A stretch of 64,000 bases of DNA from Riptortus pedestris (GCA_019009955.1 CM032233.1:94034501-94098500), one strand, 5' to 3'. Counted from the stretch's first letter, positions 21,545-32,209 are shown. A program made the numbers and translations. The notes: generated by a model from the letters alone, not told the origin.

Positions 21545-22330
21545 GTGTCTTTTTTACATTAGCCCCGCATTTCAAATTAGGTTATAACCACATGATTTTA
21601 GAAATACTTCTGAGATATTAGTTTAATAAATGTTACAATTTATTACCTTCTACAGCTGTTTCAGAACGTAAGTAGCATCGTTATTGATAAACACGAATCT
21701 AATTCAGCTCTCGAGTGCTTTTTCAAGTGAATCAGAGGCTTTGAAATATTACCAGGATTTCTGGATTATTCACAGAAAGAGGACTTATTGACCTCAATAA
21801 TCTGTCCCTAACAGAAGCAAGGAATCATTGACAGTGTGCATTCTATCAGGCCTGGAACAACAATATACTCTGACTGCTGGAGGTCATATCACTGCCTAAA
21901 AAAAGTACCAGGAATGAAATATAAACATTTTACTGTTAACCACTCTAAAAATTCCATTGATATGAAAACTGGGGCACATTCACAACGTGTGGAATCATTG
22001 TGGTCTTTACTAAAATGTAGAAATAAACGTGAATGTGGAACAAGGAGAACAATGGTAGACTCCTACATATGTGAGTTCGTCTGGCGAAGAAGGCATCAAA
22101 CGATGACTTATTTAATGCAATATTATCAAGTATGAGGGTATATTGGACACCAAAATAATGCTATTTTTGTTAACTTTATACTTTTAATAAATGTGGTTCA
22201 GTTTCTCTTAAACCTTTTTTTTTTTATCAATGTTTATAATAATTTATTAGTAAGAGTTTCATCACTGGTATTTCTAAAATCATGTGATTATAACCTAATT
22301 TGATATGCGGAGCTAATGTAAATAAAACCC
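21545..22330 (+). mobile_element. Merlin-type DNA transposon, internally deleted
   Basis: Perfect 8-bp direct repeats AATTTCAT flank it (21,537-21,544 and 22,331-22,338). Terminal inverted repeats extend about 63 bp. They begin GTGTCTTTTTTACATTAGC and GGGTTTTATTTACATTAGC, then share 'ccgcat' and 'tcaaattaggttataa' and 'cacatgattttagaaatac'. An 8-9 bp duplication with IS1016/ISXO2-type transposase is diagnostic for the Merlin superfamily. At 786 bp with only part of the transposase left, it cannot move by itself. Confidence 0.85.
21812..22135 (+). pseudogene. Merlin transposase, C-terminal part of the DDE domain
   Basis: 107 codons open from a stop at 21,809. Motifs in order are RPGTTIYSDCWRSY (second catalytic Asp), HFTVNHSKNSID, TGAHSQRVESLWS (catalytic Glu) and a final W-rich segment. 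These match the ISXO2-like/IS1595 transposase fold used by Merlin elements. There is no ATG at the start, and the N-terminal half with the first catalytic Asp is missing. The region 21,608-21,811 has only scattered traces. Confidence 0.8.
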
Positions 22331-22339
22331 AATTTCATT

Positions 22340-22865
22340 TATAATATACCTTATTATTTTTAGGTTTTTTTGTGTTATCAGTTCATAAATTGGTGTCGTT
22401 GTTGGTTAATTTTTTCTCTCTCCAAAAGAGCTTTTTAGATTTAGAAATGAAGGATAGTTCAAACTTCATTTTGGTTAAATGCGATTATGACAGATATAGA
22501 ATAATGTAGCATTCGGTATGATTTCAGTAGTAAAGCAGACTATTGAATTGCAGAATGAAGTTGGGCAGACAGGTAGTAGCTAGCTGGAAGGGCAGACAGG
22601 AGTGAATGGTGTCTCTAAGAGATACCTCTCCCCTTCTGCTCTAATAACCAGCGATGCTTTATCATTGCTTTTCTAATGTGAGCACCCATTAACTTTTACT
22701 TTTCCAAGTAATCAGTCATCACCCTCTATCTGCCTCCTCGCCGATGGGAAAGGCTAGTAGAAAATTATCTTCTCACTCTATTTTGGATTTCACTTTGTTC
22801 ATCGCCTCAAAATGTACGTATGTGCAAAATGTTCCTATTCTGTAACAACCATAATTTTAATGAAG
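22340..22865. other. No gene seen
   Basis: Mixed composition with a GC-richer part at 22,560-22,760. No motif was recognised. Confidence 0.35.
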
Positions 22866-23480
22866 TTTTACCAGATTTCCCTTCAACTATTGAGGTTGTA
22901 CTTATGACGTAATTTTCAAAAAATTTCTTTGAATGTCCATCGATCCTACCTAGTTGATGACGAAAATGAGGTCCATTCAAAACTATATATGTATTTGTCT
23001 GTTACCGCTCTAGGGGTCGAAATTTTGGTTTAACTGTTACCAAACTCGATATTTAATCGTTTAATGTAAAAAGAAAGATCAAGTTCGCTAATGGCTGAAA
23101 TCCGACCTGTAGGAGGGGGGGTGGGTTTAGAGGGGAGGAATTTCCAAAATACTTGATATCTTCGTTATTCTGTCGGATAGAAAATATATATAGAATGAAT
23201 CTTATTGCAAATGTAGTGTTCTATAAATGTTATATACGTTTTTTTCATTTTCTTAATTATTAACCGAAATATTTGCATTTTTTACTTTTCGGGCTTCAGT
23301 AAACCCCCACTCCTACTCATGCCATGTTAAAAATAAGCTGTTATATTATGAACCACTTTATTTGAACACTAAATACAAAATATTGTTCTCATTGCAATTT
23401 TACGTTTTGAGATAAATGCAAATGAGTGATGCACGAGGGAAATCAGCTTAGTTAACGCAGCCCCTGCGTGTCGGTCTTTT
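22866..23480 (+). mobile_element. HINE, nearly complete, short variant
   Basis: The 5' end reads TTTTACCAGATTTCCC, but the second half of the palindrome is deleted so it runs directly into 'aactattgaggttgtacttatgacg'. The TA position holds only 'aactatatatgtat'. The core is intact. The 3' end reads GGGAAATCAGCTTAGTTAACG with a full hairpin and TCGGTCTTTT. An internal deletion removes the class-specific 3' module. Confidence 0.8.
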
Positions 23481-23531
23481 TTCAGTTTTTCGAGATTAAA
23501 TTAAATGCAATTAAGTTTTAAACATAATTAA

Positions 23532-23556
23532 ATGCCCGTCATGCAGGTGGTGGAAA
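23532..23556 (-). mobile_element. Possible HINE 3' tip
   Basis: 'aatgcccgtcatgcaggtgg' resembles the GTCCGTCACGCAGGGG tip with four changes and no further HINE sequence after it. Weak. Confidence 0.3.
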
Positions 23557-23692
23557 ATGAAAGCACTGGAAAATGATACGCTGATGATCTCAATGCACCT
23601 CTATTCTCTAATTCTCTAATTCTACCGCAAATAAGAAGTAAATGCATGAATATTCACAACCTGGCAAATTATATTCACTTTGGTATATTAAT

Positions 23693-23911
23693 TATTACTA
23701 TTTATTAACGTCCACTTTTTGTAACCAAGGCTGATTGGAACGGGTTATCTGTAGGTTACCACCCTTTTCTGGCCAGGGTGGGACTAAGGATTTTATTTAA
23801 TGAATTCCGTCACTAAATAAATTCCTACTGCCTCGGCGGGAATCGAACTCGCCACTCTAGGTTTACCATGTGAGATTAAAACCAACGCTTTAACTCACAT
23901 GACTAACCTAA
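23693..23911 (-). mobile_element. tRNA-derived SINE, copy 1
   Basis: On the minus strand it opens with a tRNA-like head. The B-box match AGTTCGATTCC lies at 23,839-23,849, inside GGCGAGTTCGATTCCCGC, with a weak A-box-like TAGTCATGTGAG upstream. The body ends with an A/T-rich tail ('taaatagtaataatt'). Imperfect 14-bp target repeats flank it (TTTGGTATATTAAT at 23,679-23,692 and TTTGGCATATTAAT at 23,912-23,925). Short length, internal Pol III boxes and long target duplication together define a SINE. Confidence 0.85.
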
Positions 23912-24157
23912 TTTGGCATATTAATAATAGTTTAATAACAGGTGGGCGTAATGCTGTGTAGTGCAGGTGTCCCATGAAGTGTGAATGAGCATTTCCTTTT
24001 CTCGAGGATCTACAAGTGCCTATCCACTGTACGACGTCTCGAAGCAACCAATAAGCCATCCAGCCATCCTAGCTGATTCTCCTCACGACGAGATAACACC
24101 AACCATAAGGGTTCCAGTTCCTCTGGCAACATATTGTCACCCTCCTTTCATCATACG

Positions 24158-25388
24158 AGAAAGACCGTCACGCAGGAGCTGCGTAAAATAAGAAGATTTC
24201 CCGCGTGAAGTTTAACAATAGATAAATCTACATACTGCTAATACTACAGCGCCGTCAGTATTAAGTGAATAAATACATACGATAATAAGAAATCCCCGAC
24301 GGGAAGCGTCCGATATGTAACCAAACAGGTCTGTCAACTTCTCATCGGAAAGAAAAACAATTACGGAAATATATCAGAATGTAACGTATTAATATCATTG
24401 AAAACTATTTACTATATCTAGTGCTGTAATTTATAATGAATTAGAATAATTTTTATCACAATCAATCAAATTTAAGTAGCCCAAAAACTTAAGACGGGAG
24501 GACCAAAACATATTTGCATGTATCTCGTATAATAAAGGTTTCTTGAAAACAATATTTGTTGTTAAAGCTTTGAATAATGTGGTTTATAACATTACCGAGT
24601 ATTGTTTATGTAACATTAGTAGAAGTGGGTGATTACTGAAGGCTGAAAACTGAAAAATGCAAATATCTCGATTAATATTCAAGATAGAGAATAAATGTAT
24701 ATAAAACCATTTATTGTAAATTAAATTTTCAATAAGATTGAGTTATACACTTTTTCGATCCGACTTACAGTAACGGAGATATTTTGAATCCTCAAAATTC
24801 TCCCCCTTTAAACCCCCTCTCCCCCTGGTCCGATTACAGCCGTTAACGAACTTGATCTTTCTTTTTACATAAAACGACTAGATGTCGGGTTTGGTAACAA
24901 TCAAACAATAATTGCGACCTCTAGAGCGGTAACTGCCAAATATATATACACCCACAGACACATACACACGCAGAATTTTGAACGGACCTCATTTTCTTCA
25001 TCTCCTAGGTAGGATCGATGGACATTTGAGTATTACATCAATAACTATGCAGTTATCGACCCGACGTACAATAACGGAGAGATTACAAATTTATGGAATT
25101 CTCCCACTCCCACTTGCCCGATTTAAGCCAATAAATTCATCTTCAGATTTACATAAAACATTTCATCAGATCAAACGAAAATTGCGACTGTTAAGGGTAA
25201 TCTGCTTAAATGTATTGCTTTTTAATGAAGTTGTGTTATTATGAATGGTTGAAGAGTTATGATTTATATCTCTTGGATATTTATTAAATGAGATTTGGAG
25301 ATGGTGGAATATTATCCAACGGAAAATGAAATAAGTTATTTATGACCTGGCGTAAATGAACTGTATATTACTGTTGTTTATCTGCAAT
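24158..25388 (-). mobile_element. Chimeric HINE, class L, with alternative 5' end
   Basis: The 3' end has a diverged hairpin (CACGCAGGAGCTGCGTAAAA), followed by the class L module and the full core. The TA position is 'aaatatatatacacccacag...cacacgcag'. It then continues through TTTTGAACGGACC and 'gtaggatcgatggacattt' and at 25,028 switches to the same 361-bp segment found at 8,420-8,780. Identity is highest over the last 115 bp or so. It retains 'tcttcatctcctaggtagg', which the 8.4 kb copy has lost. Confidence 0.75.
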
Positions 25389-25389
25389 T

Positions 25390-25944
25390 CCATGAAACCA
25401 TTTTGACTCATTCATTTAATTAAGAGAACAGATAGATGTGTCCTAGACAGTAAGGGAGCATTCATTTATTATATAAGATGGCTTCCCTCCTTGGATTAAA
25501 ACTGAACTATTTGCATGAATTATAAAATCCATAGAAATTATTGTCAATTAAATTGTGTTGAGAACTGGTGATTAACTTTATTAAAGAACGGAGTGCTAGA
25601 ATGGCTGAAGGGAATATTCGCTTGATTACTTCTTGAGATAGTAATTGCGCCGAGGCATCTTTTTAAATATGATACTAGCTATAAAGAAAACCGATGTGTA
25701 ATAAAATTAAGTTTAAATAATCGTTTTCAATTTTTATACATTATGTATGTACATGAGAGTAGTATTTCTGGTTTTATAAATTAAAATAAACCTTAAATAA
25801 TAATATTTCTCCATTGTTTCATGGCAAGGGAAAAATTACAACCGTTCTATTCATTCAACTAACGCCCACAGAAAACTAAAACTAATTTATAATGTGGTAT
25901 GTAATAAAGTATGGGAATGTAATAATAAAATCCAAAATTATCAC
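25390..25944. other. No gene seen
   Basis: AT-rich. No frame over 60 codons and no repeat ends. Short HINE-like words near 25,790-25,810 are too few to call. Confidence 0.35.
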
Positions 25945-26052
25945 GCCTCTCTCATAGCTTCCAGTAACGAACTTGATCTCTAGTTTTACATAAAACCCTT
26001 CAATATCGAGTTTGTTAATAATCAAACAAACATTGTGACCTCTGGAGCGTTA

Positions 26053-26096
<44 letters not shown>

Positions 26097-26117
26097 GCAC
26101 GCACGCACTCACGCACG

Positions 26118-26156
<39 letters not shown>

Positions 26157-26253
26157 CGTTGTGATCGATGGAAATTTGAAGGAATTTATCAAAAATCGTG
26201 CCATGAGTACAACCTCAATAGCTGATTTCCCTTAGGAGGAATCAGCTAAACTA
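25945..26253 (-). mobile_element. HINE 5' half with (CA)n(CGCA)n(TA)n core
   Basis: Runs from 'ccagtaacgaacttgatc' through 'atcgagtttgttaataatcaaaca', then about 105 bp of microsatellite (26,054-26,157). The tract starts as CA, turns to CGCA/CTCA units and finishes as TA. Next come 'gatcgatggaaatttgaagg' and the 5' palindrome, altered to GATTTCCCTTAGGAGGAATC. The usual pure TA tract has been replaced. Confidence 0.75.
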
Positions 26254-26341
26254 TTTCTGGATTTCTGAAGGTTGTACAAGAAGCATTTTAATAAAAATAT
26301 ATATCAGAAACGAGTGTTCTTAACTAATTGATGCACAACTT

Positions 26342-26351
26342 ATTTTGTATA

Positions 26352-26398
<47 letters not shown>

Positions 26399-26470
26399 GC
26401 GCGCGCGCACGCACATACACAAAGGGTGGGGGGGGGGTTAGAGGAGCGATAATTTCGGAAATTAGAAATG

Positions 26471-26514
<44 letters not shown>
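26342..26514. repeat. (CA)n(CG)n tract, G-rich HINE remnant and (TA)n tract
   Basis: 26,352-26,415 is CA with a CGCG centre. 26,425-26,470 is a HINE G-rich block ('gggtgggggggg...ttagagg'). 26,471-26,512 is TA. Frames here (CVCVCV, IYIYIY) are microsatellite artefacts. Confidence 0.8.
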
Positions 26515-26522
<8 letters not shown>

Positions 26523-26539
26523 GCATGTATAGTTTATAT

Positions 26540-26645
26540 ATAGTTTTCAAGAGACCTGTTTATCGTCTTCTCCTCGACGGACAGTTTTCAGAAATCGCGT
26601 CATGTGTACAACCTCAATAGCTGATTTGCCTTAAGGGAAATGAGA
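26540..26645 (-). mobile_element. HINE 5' end
   Basis: 'gttttcaagagacctg' and 'tatcgtcttctcc' are followed by 'aaatcgcgtcatgtgtacaa' and CTCAATAGCTGATTTGCCTT with AAGGGAAATGAG. The terminus itself is mutated. Confidence 0.65.
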
Positions 26646-26649
26646 ATAA

Positions 26650-26800
26650 GAGAAGAGTAGGTCAAAGGGGGGGGGGGTGAATCGAAAGTTCGAAATATTT
26701 CATTTATTATGAGTAGCTTGATGTTCGGATCGAAAAAGTCTTTAAAACAAATCTTGTTGGAAATTTCATTTTCTATAAACATTGTTCTACACAATTTTGG
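26650..26800 (+). mobile_element. HINE internal fragment
   Basis: G-rich block, then 'cgaaatatttcatttattatgag', 'tcggatcgaaaaagtc' and 'ctataaacattgttctaca' in core order, plus orientation. It meets the minus 5' end at 26,645 almost back to back. Confidence 0.6.
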
Positions 26801-27655
26801 CACTGTCCCAGAAGCACAATTGTTTTTGTCACATCCGAGAAGGATCCTCTTGAGTCGTTTTAAACATAAGTTTCGTGACATCTCATTTCTGCTTACCAAT
26901 GCATATGTGATTCAATTATAATCTTTTCCAATGACAAGGAAGAACTTGGGAAATGAATTCTGTCACAAGCCTGACGTTGACAGTCTGAATGAAAGGGAAG
27001 GGGACAATGTGTCTTCTTCATGTCAAATGCCCACTTGTAAGGGGCAGGTCGAAAGTAAAAAAAAAATTAAAAAAAAGAGACAGAGAAAAAAGGAGAAAAA
27101 TACAAAAAAGATAGGATTGTTGGAGAAAAGGACTGAAACGTGGCGCCCATTAGAGACAACAAAAGAATCAAAACAAATACTCGGGAGCGGAGGAGGCACT
27201 GCTCCTGCTGGGAAGAGGCACAAAAATCGTCAGACAATAGAAGAATGGCTAATTAGTGATAGAGGTTGATGATGGGGGGGAGGGGAGGCGCACGGTTTTA
27301 TAAAGTGCATAATTGTCATGTCAGGAGGCAGGCTGCACCACCCACGATACCCTCCCTAGAGGAGAGACCTACACCCACAACCCCTCACATCCTTAGGGAA
27401 ACGGGCGAAAAAATATCTTGTAAAAAAACAACACCCTCCCCTCCCCCCCCCCCTCTGTTATTGTTCTTTAAGAGCTCTGTCACATCCGTCGTCTGGAGAG
27501 GCGAAGGGTGGGGGACGTTTCGAAAATCGAAGTACTATATGATTCCCTTGAGCTTTGGAGCAGGCAATGCACAATAGTTTTCTAATTAACACACTAAAAC
27601 AGATGACAAAAAAAGTCGGATTCATATTTCAATAGAGAGTCATGAGTTCTAGTAG
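26800..27655. other. No gene supported; GC-richer block with low-complexity frames
   Basis: Two adjacent plus frames (26,931-27,269 and 27,266-27,577) are 112 and 103 codons. The first is Lys-rich (a KKKIKKKRQRKKEK run) and the second Pro/Gly-rich. Both follow poly-A, poly-G and poly-C stretches and show no family motif. I cannot exclude an exon, but composition alone explains the open frames. Confidence 0.35.
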
Positions 27656-27659
27656 ATTT

Positions 27660-27705
27660 TCTACCGGCGAAACCAGCAGCGCCTGCGTGAAGAAAGTTTT
27701 ATAAT
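27660..27705 (+). mobile_element. Decayed HINE 3' tip
   Basis: 'ccggcgaaaccagcagcgcctgcgtgaag' keeps a CAGCGCCTGCGTGA hairpin and a T-rich tail. The body is missing. Confidence 0.45.
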
Positions 27706-27709
27706 CAGT

Positions 27710-28360
27710 ATTATCTATCAGTGATCGATTCAAGGCCAAATTGTGTGTGGCACACATCCTGTCATAAAATCTAGTTGAAAAAGGTTCTAAGGAAAAATAT
27801 TAAATAACCTTATTTTCTTGTATACTAGGAGCAATAAGGGATAGAATAATAAAGAATGAAAACTCTGAAAACATGTAGCTGAAACAAATATGACCGAATA
27901 GGGTAAAATGGGAGTGGAATGTAAGAAAAAAGGATTTGGAGCTGAAGTTCCTATGCACTAAGCCTATCAGACAAAAGGAGTTTATTTCATCTTTTCTCTT
28001 TGTACCTTTCCCTGCAATATTTCCCTTGTTAGTTTCCACCTTCCTGCTATGACAACATATATGACAAAAACCCTTGACTGTAAATCGATACTAGGACAAT
28101 GGTGGATAAGAAATAGTTACAATTAGATAAAATTGAAGTACGGACCCGGAGGACATGAGGGTTCTTAATACCATTTTTAACAACCTTATCTTGAATAACT
28201 TCTAAATTGTTTAAACATATAGGAACTTAAATACGAATGGGGGCATTGTACTTATCTTGTAAAAGAGCGATACGCCTCTTTTAAAGACCCCAATAATGCT
28301 CTATTCAAACAGAAGTAAACTATTATTGCCAATCAATCGGTAGATGCAACCATTATGTTT
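27710..28360. other. No gene seen
   Basis: The minus frame at 27,800-28,039 (79 codons, F/S-rich) has no motif. Otherwise featureless. Confidence 0.35.
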
Positions 28361-28364
28361 ACCA

Positions 28365-28456
28365 GATTTCACTTAAGGAACCTTATGAATCGGTTTTTGA
28401 AAAATTTCTTCAAATGCCCATCGATCCTACGCAAGAGATGAGGAAAAGGAAGTACG

Positions 28457-28537
<81 letters not shown>

Positions 28538-28815
28538 AACGCTATAGGGGTCGCAATTTTTGTTTGCCAATCTTGATATTTAAAGGTTTTGTGTAAAAAT
28601 GAGAATCAAGTTTGCTAATGGTTGACATGGGGCAACTGGTAGAGGGCGGGGTTCACATGAGGGGATTTTCGAAAATGCAAAATAACTCTGTTATTATTCG
28701 TCAAATCGAAAAATGTTATAGATACAATCTTATTTAAAATTTAATGTTATGTCTTACATGCGTTTTCAGTATATTGCTTTTTAATCGAGATATTTGCATT
28801 TTTTAGTTTTCATTT
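28365..28815 (+). mobile_element. HINE, 5' two-thirds
   Basis: Decayed 5' end (ACCAGATTTCACTTAAGGAA), then 'cttcaaatgcccatcgatcctac', TA tract 28,461-28,510 continuing into (TG)n 28,511-28,537, 'gctataggggtcgcaattttt', G-rich block and core to 'atcgagatatttgcatttttt'. The 3' end is absent. It faces the minus copy at 28,962. Confidence 0.75.
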
Positions 28816-28961
28816 CTCATTCTATTTAGTTTAGTTCTTGCCTTCTTTCAACTGGAAAGGAACCACATTTCAACTACTAAATTTGCCCCAAATAAATAGA
28901 TTAATAAACAGGGCAAGCTAAATAAAAATTACAAACACCAGAGACGGATTTCAGACACTAA

Positions 28962-29395
28962 CTAGGACAATCTCGACTAATATTCAAGCTAGAAAAAAGG
29001 GTATAGAACAACATGTGCAGAAAATTAAATTTGAATCAAGATTGCCCATGGACAATTTTACGATCCGGCTTATAGTGGCGGAGATAATTTGAATTTTTCG
29101 ATATACTGCTTTCTAAGCCCCCCTACCCCGGTCCCCGGATTTCAGCTGTAAAAGAATTTGATCTTTTATATGTCTTCTTGATTTGAAATATTTATATATC
29201 GAGTTTGGTAACGATTAAAGAAACATTTTGATCACTGTAGTAGTAACAGACAATTAAATATATATGAACGGACGTAATTTTCGTCATTTCCTAGGTAGGA
29301 GGTTCCTCATTTGTGGAAATGTTTCGTAAATCGCATCATAAGTTCAATCTCAATAGCGATTTCCCTCATGGGAAATCTCCTAAAAACTTTTGAGA
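28962..29395 (-). mobile_element. HINE, 5' two-thirds
   Basis: Core from 'ctcgactaatattcaagcta' through 'gatccggcttatagtggcgg' and 'tcgagtttggtaacgatt' to a 5' palindrome changed to GATTTCCCTCATGGGAAATC, followed by TCCTAAAA. There is no TA tract ('aattaaatatatatgaacgg'). It is the mirror partner of the preceding copy. Confidence 0.75.
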
Positions 29396-29399
29396 GCGA

Positions 29400-31234
29400 T
29401 ACAATAATTTCTATGCTACGCTGAAAAAATGCTTGCTGCTTGAAATAAAGTTAACAAAGTCGTCAAAATCCGCGTGTTTTTGCAAAAGGTGTAACAATCC
29501 CGTAGGATAAGAAAAAATAAAAAAAATACTACATTAAAAAGAGTAATCGTAATAAAATAGATGAAAATCCGTGCTGCCTTGCATTGTTTCAAAACATCAA
29601 TAATTTTGACTTAAGGATTTATTCATTGCCCGAATGTAAATCACTTCTAACAATGTTAAACTTGTTATCAGCGAGCAGTTTGAATAACAGTGCGGTATAA
29701 AAGGAAATTAAATAGCATGCAAAAAAACAGCTTAACAGTTTGGTAATGAAAGAAATATAATTTGTTTAAGAAATTAGCAACAATGCACAAACAATTTTAT
29801 TAAAATTTTAAAGACTAAGTACACAACTCTAAATTAATCTGAAATGTCGTTGACTGGGGGGAAAAACAAAAATAAATACAAGAAATTTGGATGAAGTATG
29901 ATTTTTTGAAACATTGTATTGTCTATTACATAATATTTGTGTTGAAAAGGAAAAGAAATAATAACAACATCTGAAGTGTTTCCGTTTTATAAGGTCATAA
30001 AACAACAACTGCATCTATTATTAAACTGGAAACAAAGGAGCATGCGATATCTTCCAGCACTCTTCAGATATTTATACAAGATAATGTAATCTCCTCCGTT
30101 CAGGGTGGTTATTACTTGATCCCTGCTGAGAGTGATTAGACCAAATACTGCAAAGCGGAACTCCCGAAGAATGGGCCAAACAGCGAGGGAGTGATAGGTG
30201 TCTTCAGGTTCCTGGAGGTTACGCAGTCACCAGTTGGCGGTGCCATGTCTAATCCAAGGCTTCTTGTATACTGAGAGTTCTTTATATAAATAATGGAATT
30301 GTGCATCGGCAAGGTTTTGTTTAAATTTAGCAATTTCTATAAACAAAAGAAAGTCGTTAACCAAAAATTAATAGACTAAATTTTGATAAAGTATGGTGTA
30401 GTATAATAAGACGTGTAGGTGGAGGGTTCGCGAGAATGGAAAAGGCAAAATCGAAGCAGCACTGAATGGACTGACCGACAAATGTAGCTATTAGTCTAAT
30501 AATCCTTGGCCAAACAATAATTGAATTTAATTGAATGAAACGATACTGTATAAAATATCCGTGGTTAATTAATTAAGGGGAATAATTGAGCCGGCTAATT
30601 GTGTAGGTGGGCTATTGTAGTAGCCGCTGGGTCGGGAGGGCCAAGGGGCAAGGGGGTGGGTTTGTGGCCGGAATCGCCCTTAATTGTAGCCGGGCAAAAG
30701 GGGAAGGGGGGGGGGGGGTATGCCCTAAGAAACGGCACACCTTCCATTCAACATTTGTCTCAATATAGCGGCGGCCCGCTGATGTTCCACCCGCAAAAAC
30801 CCTCCCCCTCCCTAATGTACTGATTAATGCAGAGGTAAACAGAGGGCTGAACCCACCCCCAAACCGGAACCACTACCATCTTCGCTCTTTTTGTACAGGT
30901 TCAGTCACTTCGGAACCTATCTCGCGGTCTGCCCCCGCCCAATTATTCCACCGAATCCCATCCTTTATCTTTTTTGTTTATCTCCCTTGTAATTAGTTCA
31001 TCTATAGGTATTCTATTATACAGATCTCTGATATTCAGAAGTTTTGACAGACAAATGATAACAGCAGCGAATTCACGTTTATTTTCTTTGAACGGCTCAA
31101 CAGAAGAGTAAAATCTTATCGTAATATTGCATGTAAAATTTCACATCGTTAGCCATATGAATCTAGAAACTAGAGATTCTTATACGACATAAACGCGGTA
31201 AATAGATATATGTGAGTGTGTCTCCGCTAATATG

Positions 31235-31235
<1 letters not shown>
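29400..31235. other. No gene seen; contains a G-rich segment
   Basis: 29,400-30,430 is plain AT-rich DNA. 30,590-30,960 is GC-rich with several runs of three or more G (30,625-30,720) on the plus strand and C runs after 30,785. The 74-codon frame at 30,599 is a by-product. No family was recognised. Confidence 0.35.

Positions 31236-31237
<2 letters not shown>

Positions 31238-31290
<53 letters not shown>
31238..31290. repeat. (TA)n microsatellite
   Basis: About 26 TA units, not bordered by HINE blocks. A Penelope-like segment follows within 40 bp. Confidence 0.9.
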
Positions 31291-31293
<3 letters not shown>

Positions 31294-31324
31294 TACATTC
31301 TTCATAGTTTAATGGCAAGGGGCA

Positions 31325-31420
31325 CCAATATAACCACCTACCTTTCCTCACAAATTTTATTCAAAACTGTCCCACATGCTTCGTGGCTTAACTACCACCT
31401 CTTCAGGGGCATTCTTTTTC
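31325..31420 (-). mobile_element. Possible Penelope-like terminal segment
   Basis: The minus strand reads GCCCCTGAAGAGGTGGTAG, then GCCACGAAGCATGTGGGACA and an AT-rich tail. The CTGAAGA...CGAAGC order matches the other such segments, with GAAG in place of GAAA. Confidence 0.4.
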
Positions 31421-31442
31421 AAAAAAATAATATCATTAATTC

Positions 31443-31878
31443 TTAAAACGTGCGTCGCTCAATGGCTGCGTTAACTAACCAAATTTCCCACGTGCGTCAC
31501 GTGCTTGAATTTTTGACAAACATTTAATGTTCAAAGTAAATGAGAATAATAATAGGTATTTTGGCTTCAAATAAAGCCCTTCATAGTATAAACGCTGCTG
31601 GTTAATATGACATGAGCAGAAGTGTGGGTTTATTGAATGCCAAAAACTGAAAAATGAGAATATCTCCGTTAATAATCAACATAGTGAAAAACCGTACATA
31701 ACCATATTTATAGAACATTATATTTGCAATAAGATTGTTTTTATTCAATCGGACCCCTCCCCTAAACCGCATCTCCCACTGGTCCGATTTCAGCCATTAA
31801 CGAACTTGATCTTTCTTTTTACTGAAACGATTAAATATACCCCAATAGCTGATTTCCCTTAAGGGAAATCTGCTGAAA
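31443..31878 (-). mobile_element. HINE, class D, with central deletion
   Basis: The 3' tip is diverged (GTGCGTCGCTCAATGGCTGC). The class D module is present ('acgtgcgtcacgtgcttg', 'aaagtaaatgagaataataataggtattttggcttcaa'). The core runs to 'tgaaacgattaaatata', then jumps to 'cccaatagctg' and a perfect palindrome before TGCTGAAA. The TA tract and the GAACGGACC block are deleted. Confidence 0.8.
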
Positions 31879-31879
31879 C

Positions 31880-32205
31880 ATTGTTGCGAATGAGTTCTTC
31901 GAAACGGATAATAACAGAAAAAGGTCATTCACCTAATCACACAATGGAGGTAGCACAGACAACATCTAGAGCAGGGTACAGTATAACTGGGTTGAAGGTG
32001 TCCGAACGGTGGCCGACGTGTCTCGAGGGGAGAATGGACTGGATCTTGATGCCCATGGAAAGATCGTTCTCCCGACATACTGGATGTCGGCCTGAAGAAA
32101 AGAATTCTATCAGAGTCTCCCCTAGCTCGATGTACGTGAAGTATGAAGCAGCTCGTCACGTCTCCTCCTTGGCACTGGAAAATATTTTCGACAATGAAAA
32201 ATTTC
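31880..32205. other. Unrecognised GC-richer segment, open on both strands
   Basis: Between a minus HINE and a plus HINE lie about 320 bp with near-balanced base composition. There is a 121-codon plus frame (31,881-32,246, running into the next HINE) and a 76-codon minus frame. Residues are mixed, with no low-complexity runs. I see no family motif or clear splice sites. It may be a captured gene fragment or an old repeat. Confidence 0.35.
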
Positions 32206-32209
32206 TCTT

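Noticed and set aside
23836..23853. A genuine tRNA gene
   Set aside because: The B box is good, but the segment cannot be folded into a full cloverleaf with acceptor stem. It is followed by a SINE body and tail and flanked by target repeats.
26931..27577. Two adjacent frames of 112 and 103 codons as host exons
   Set aside because: Lys-rich and Pro/Gly-rich low-complexity text around poly-A, poly-G and poly-C runs, with no motif and no convincing splice context.
30599..30823. Gly-rich 74-codon frame
   Set aside because: Result of a G-run-rich segment. No similarity to a known domain can be argued from the residues.
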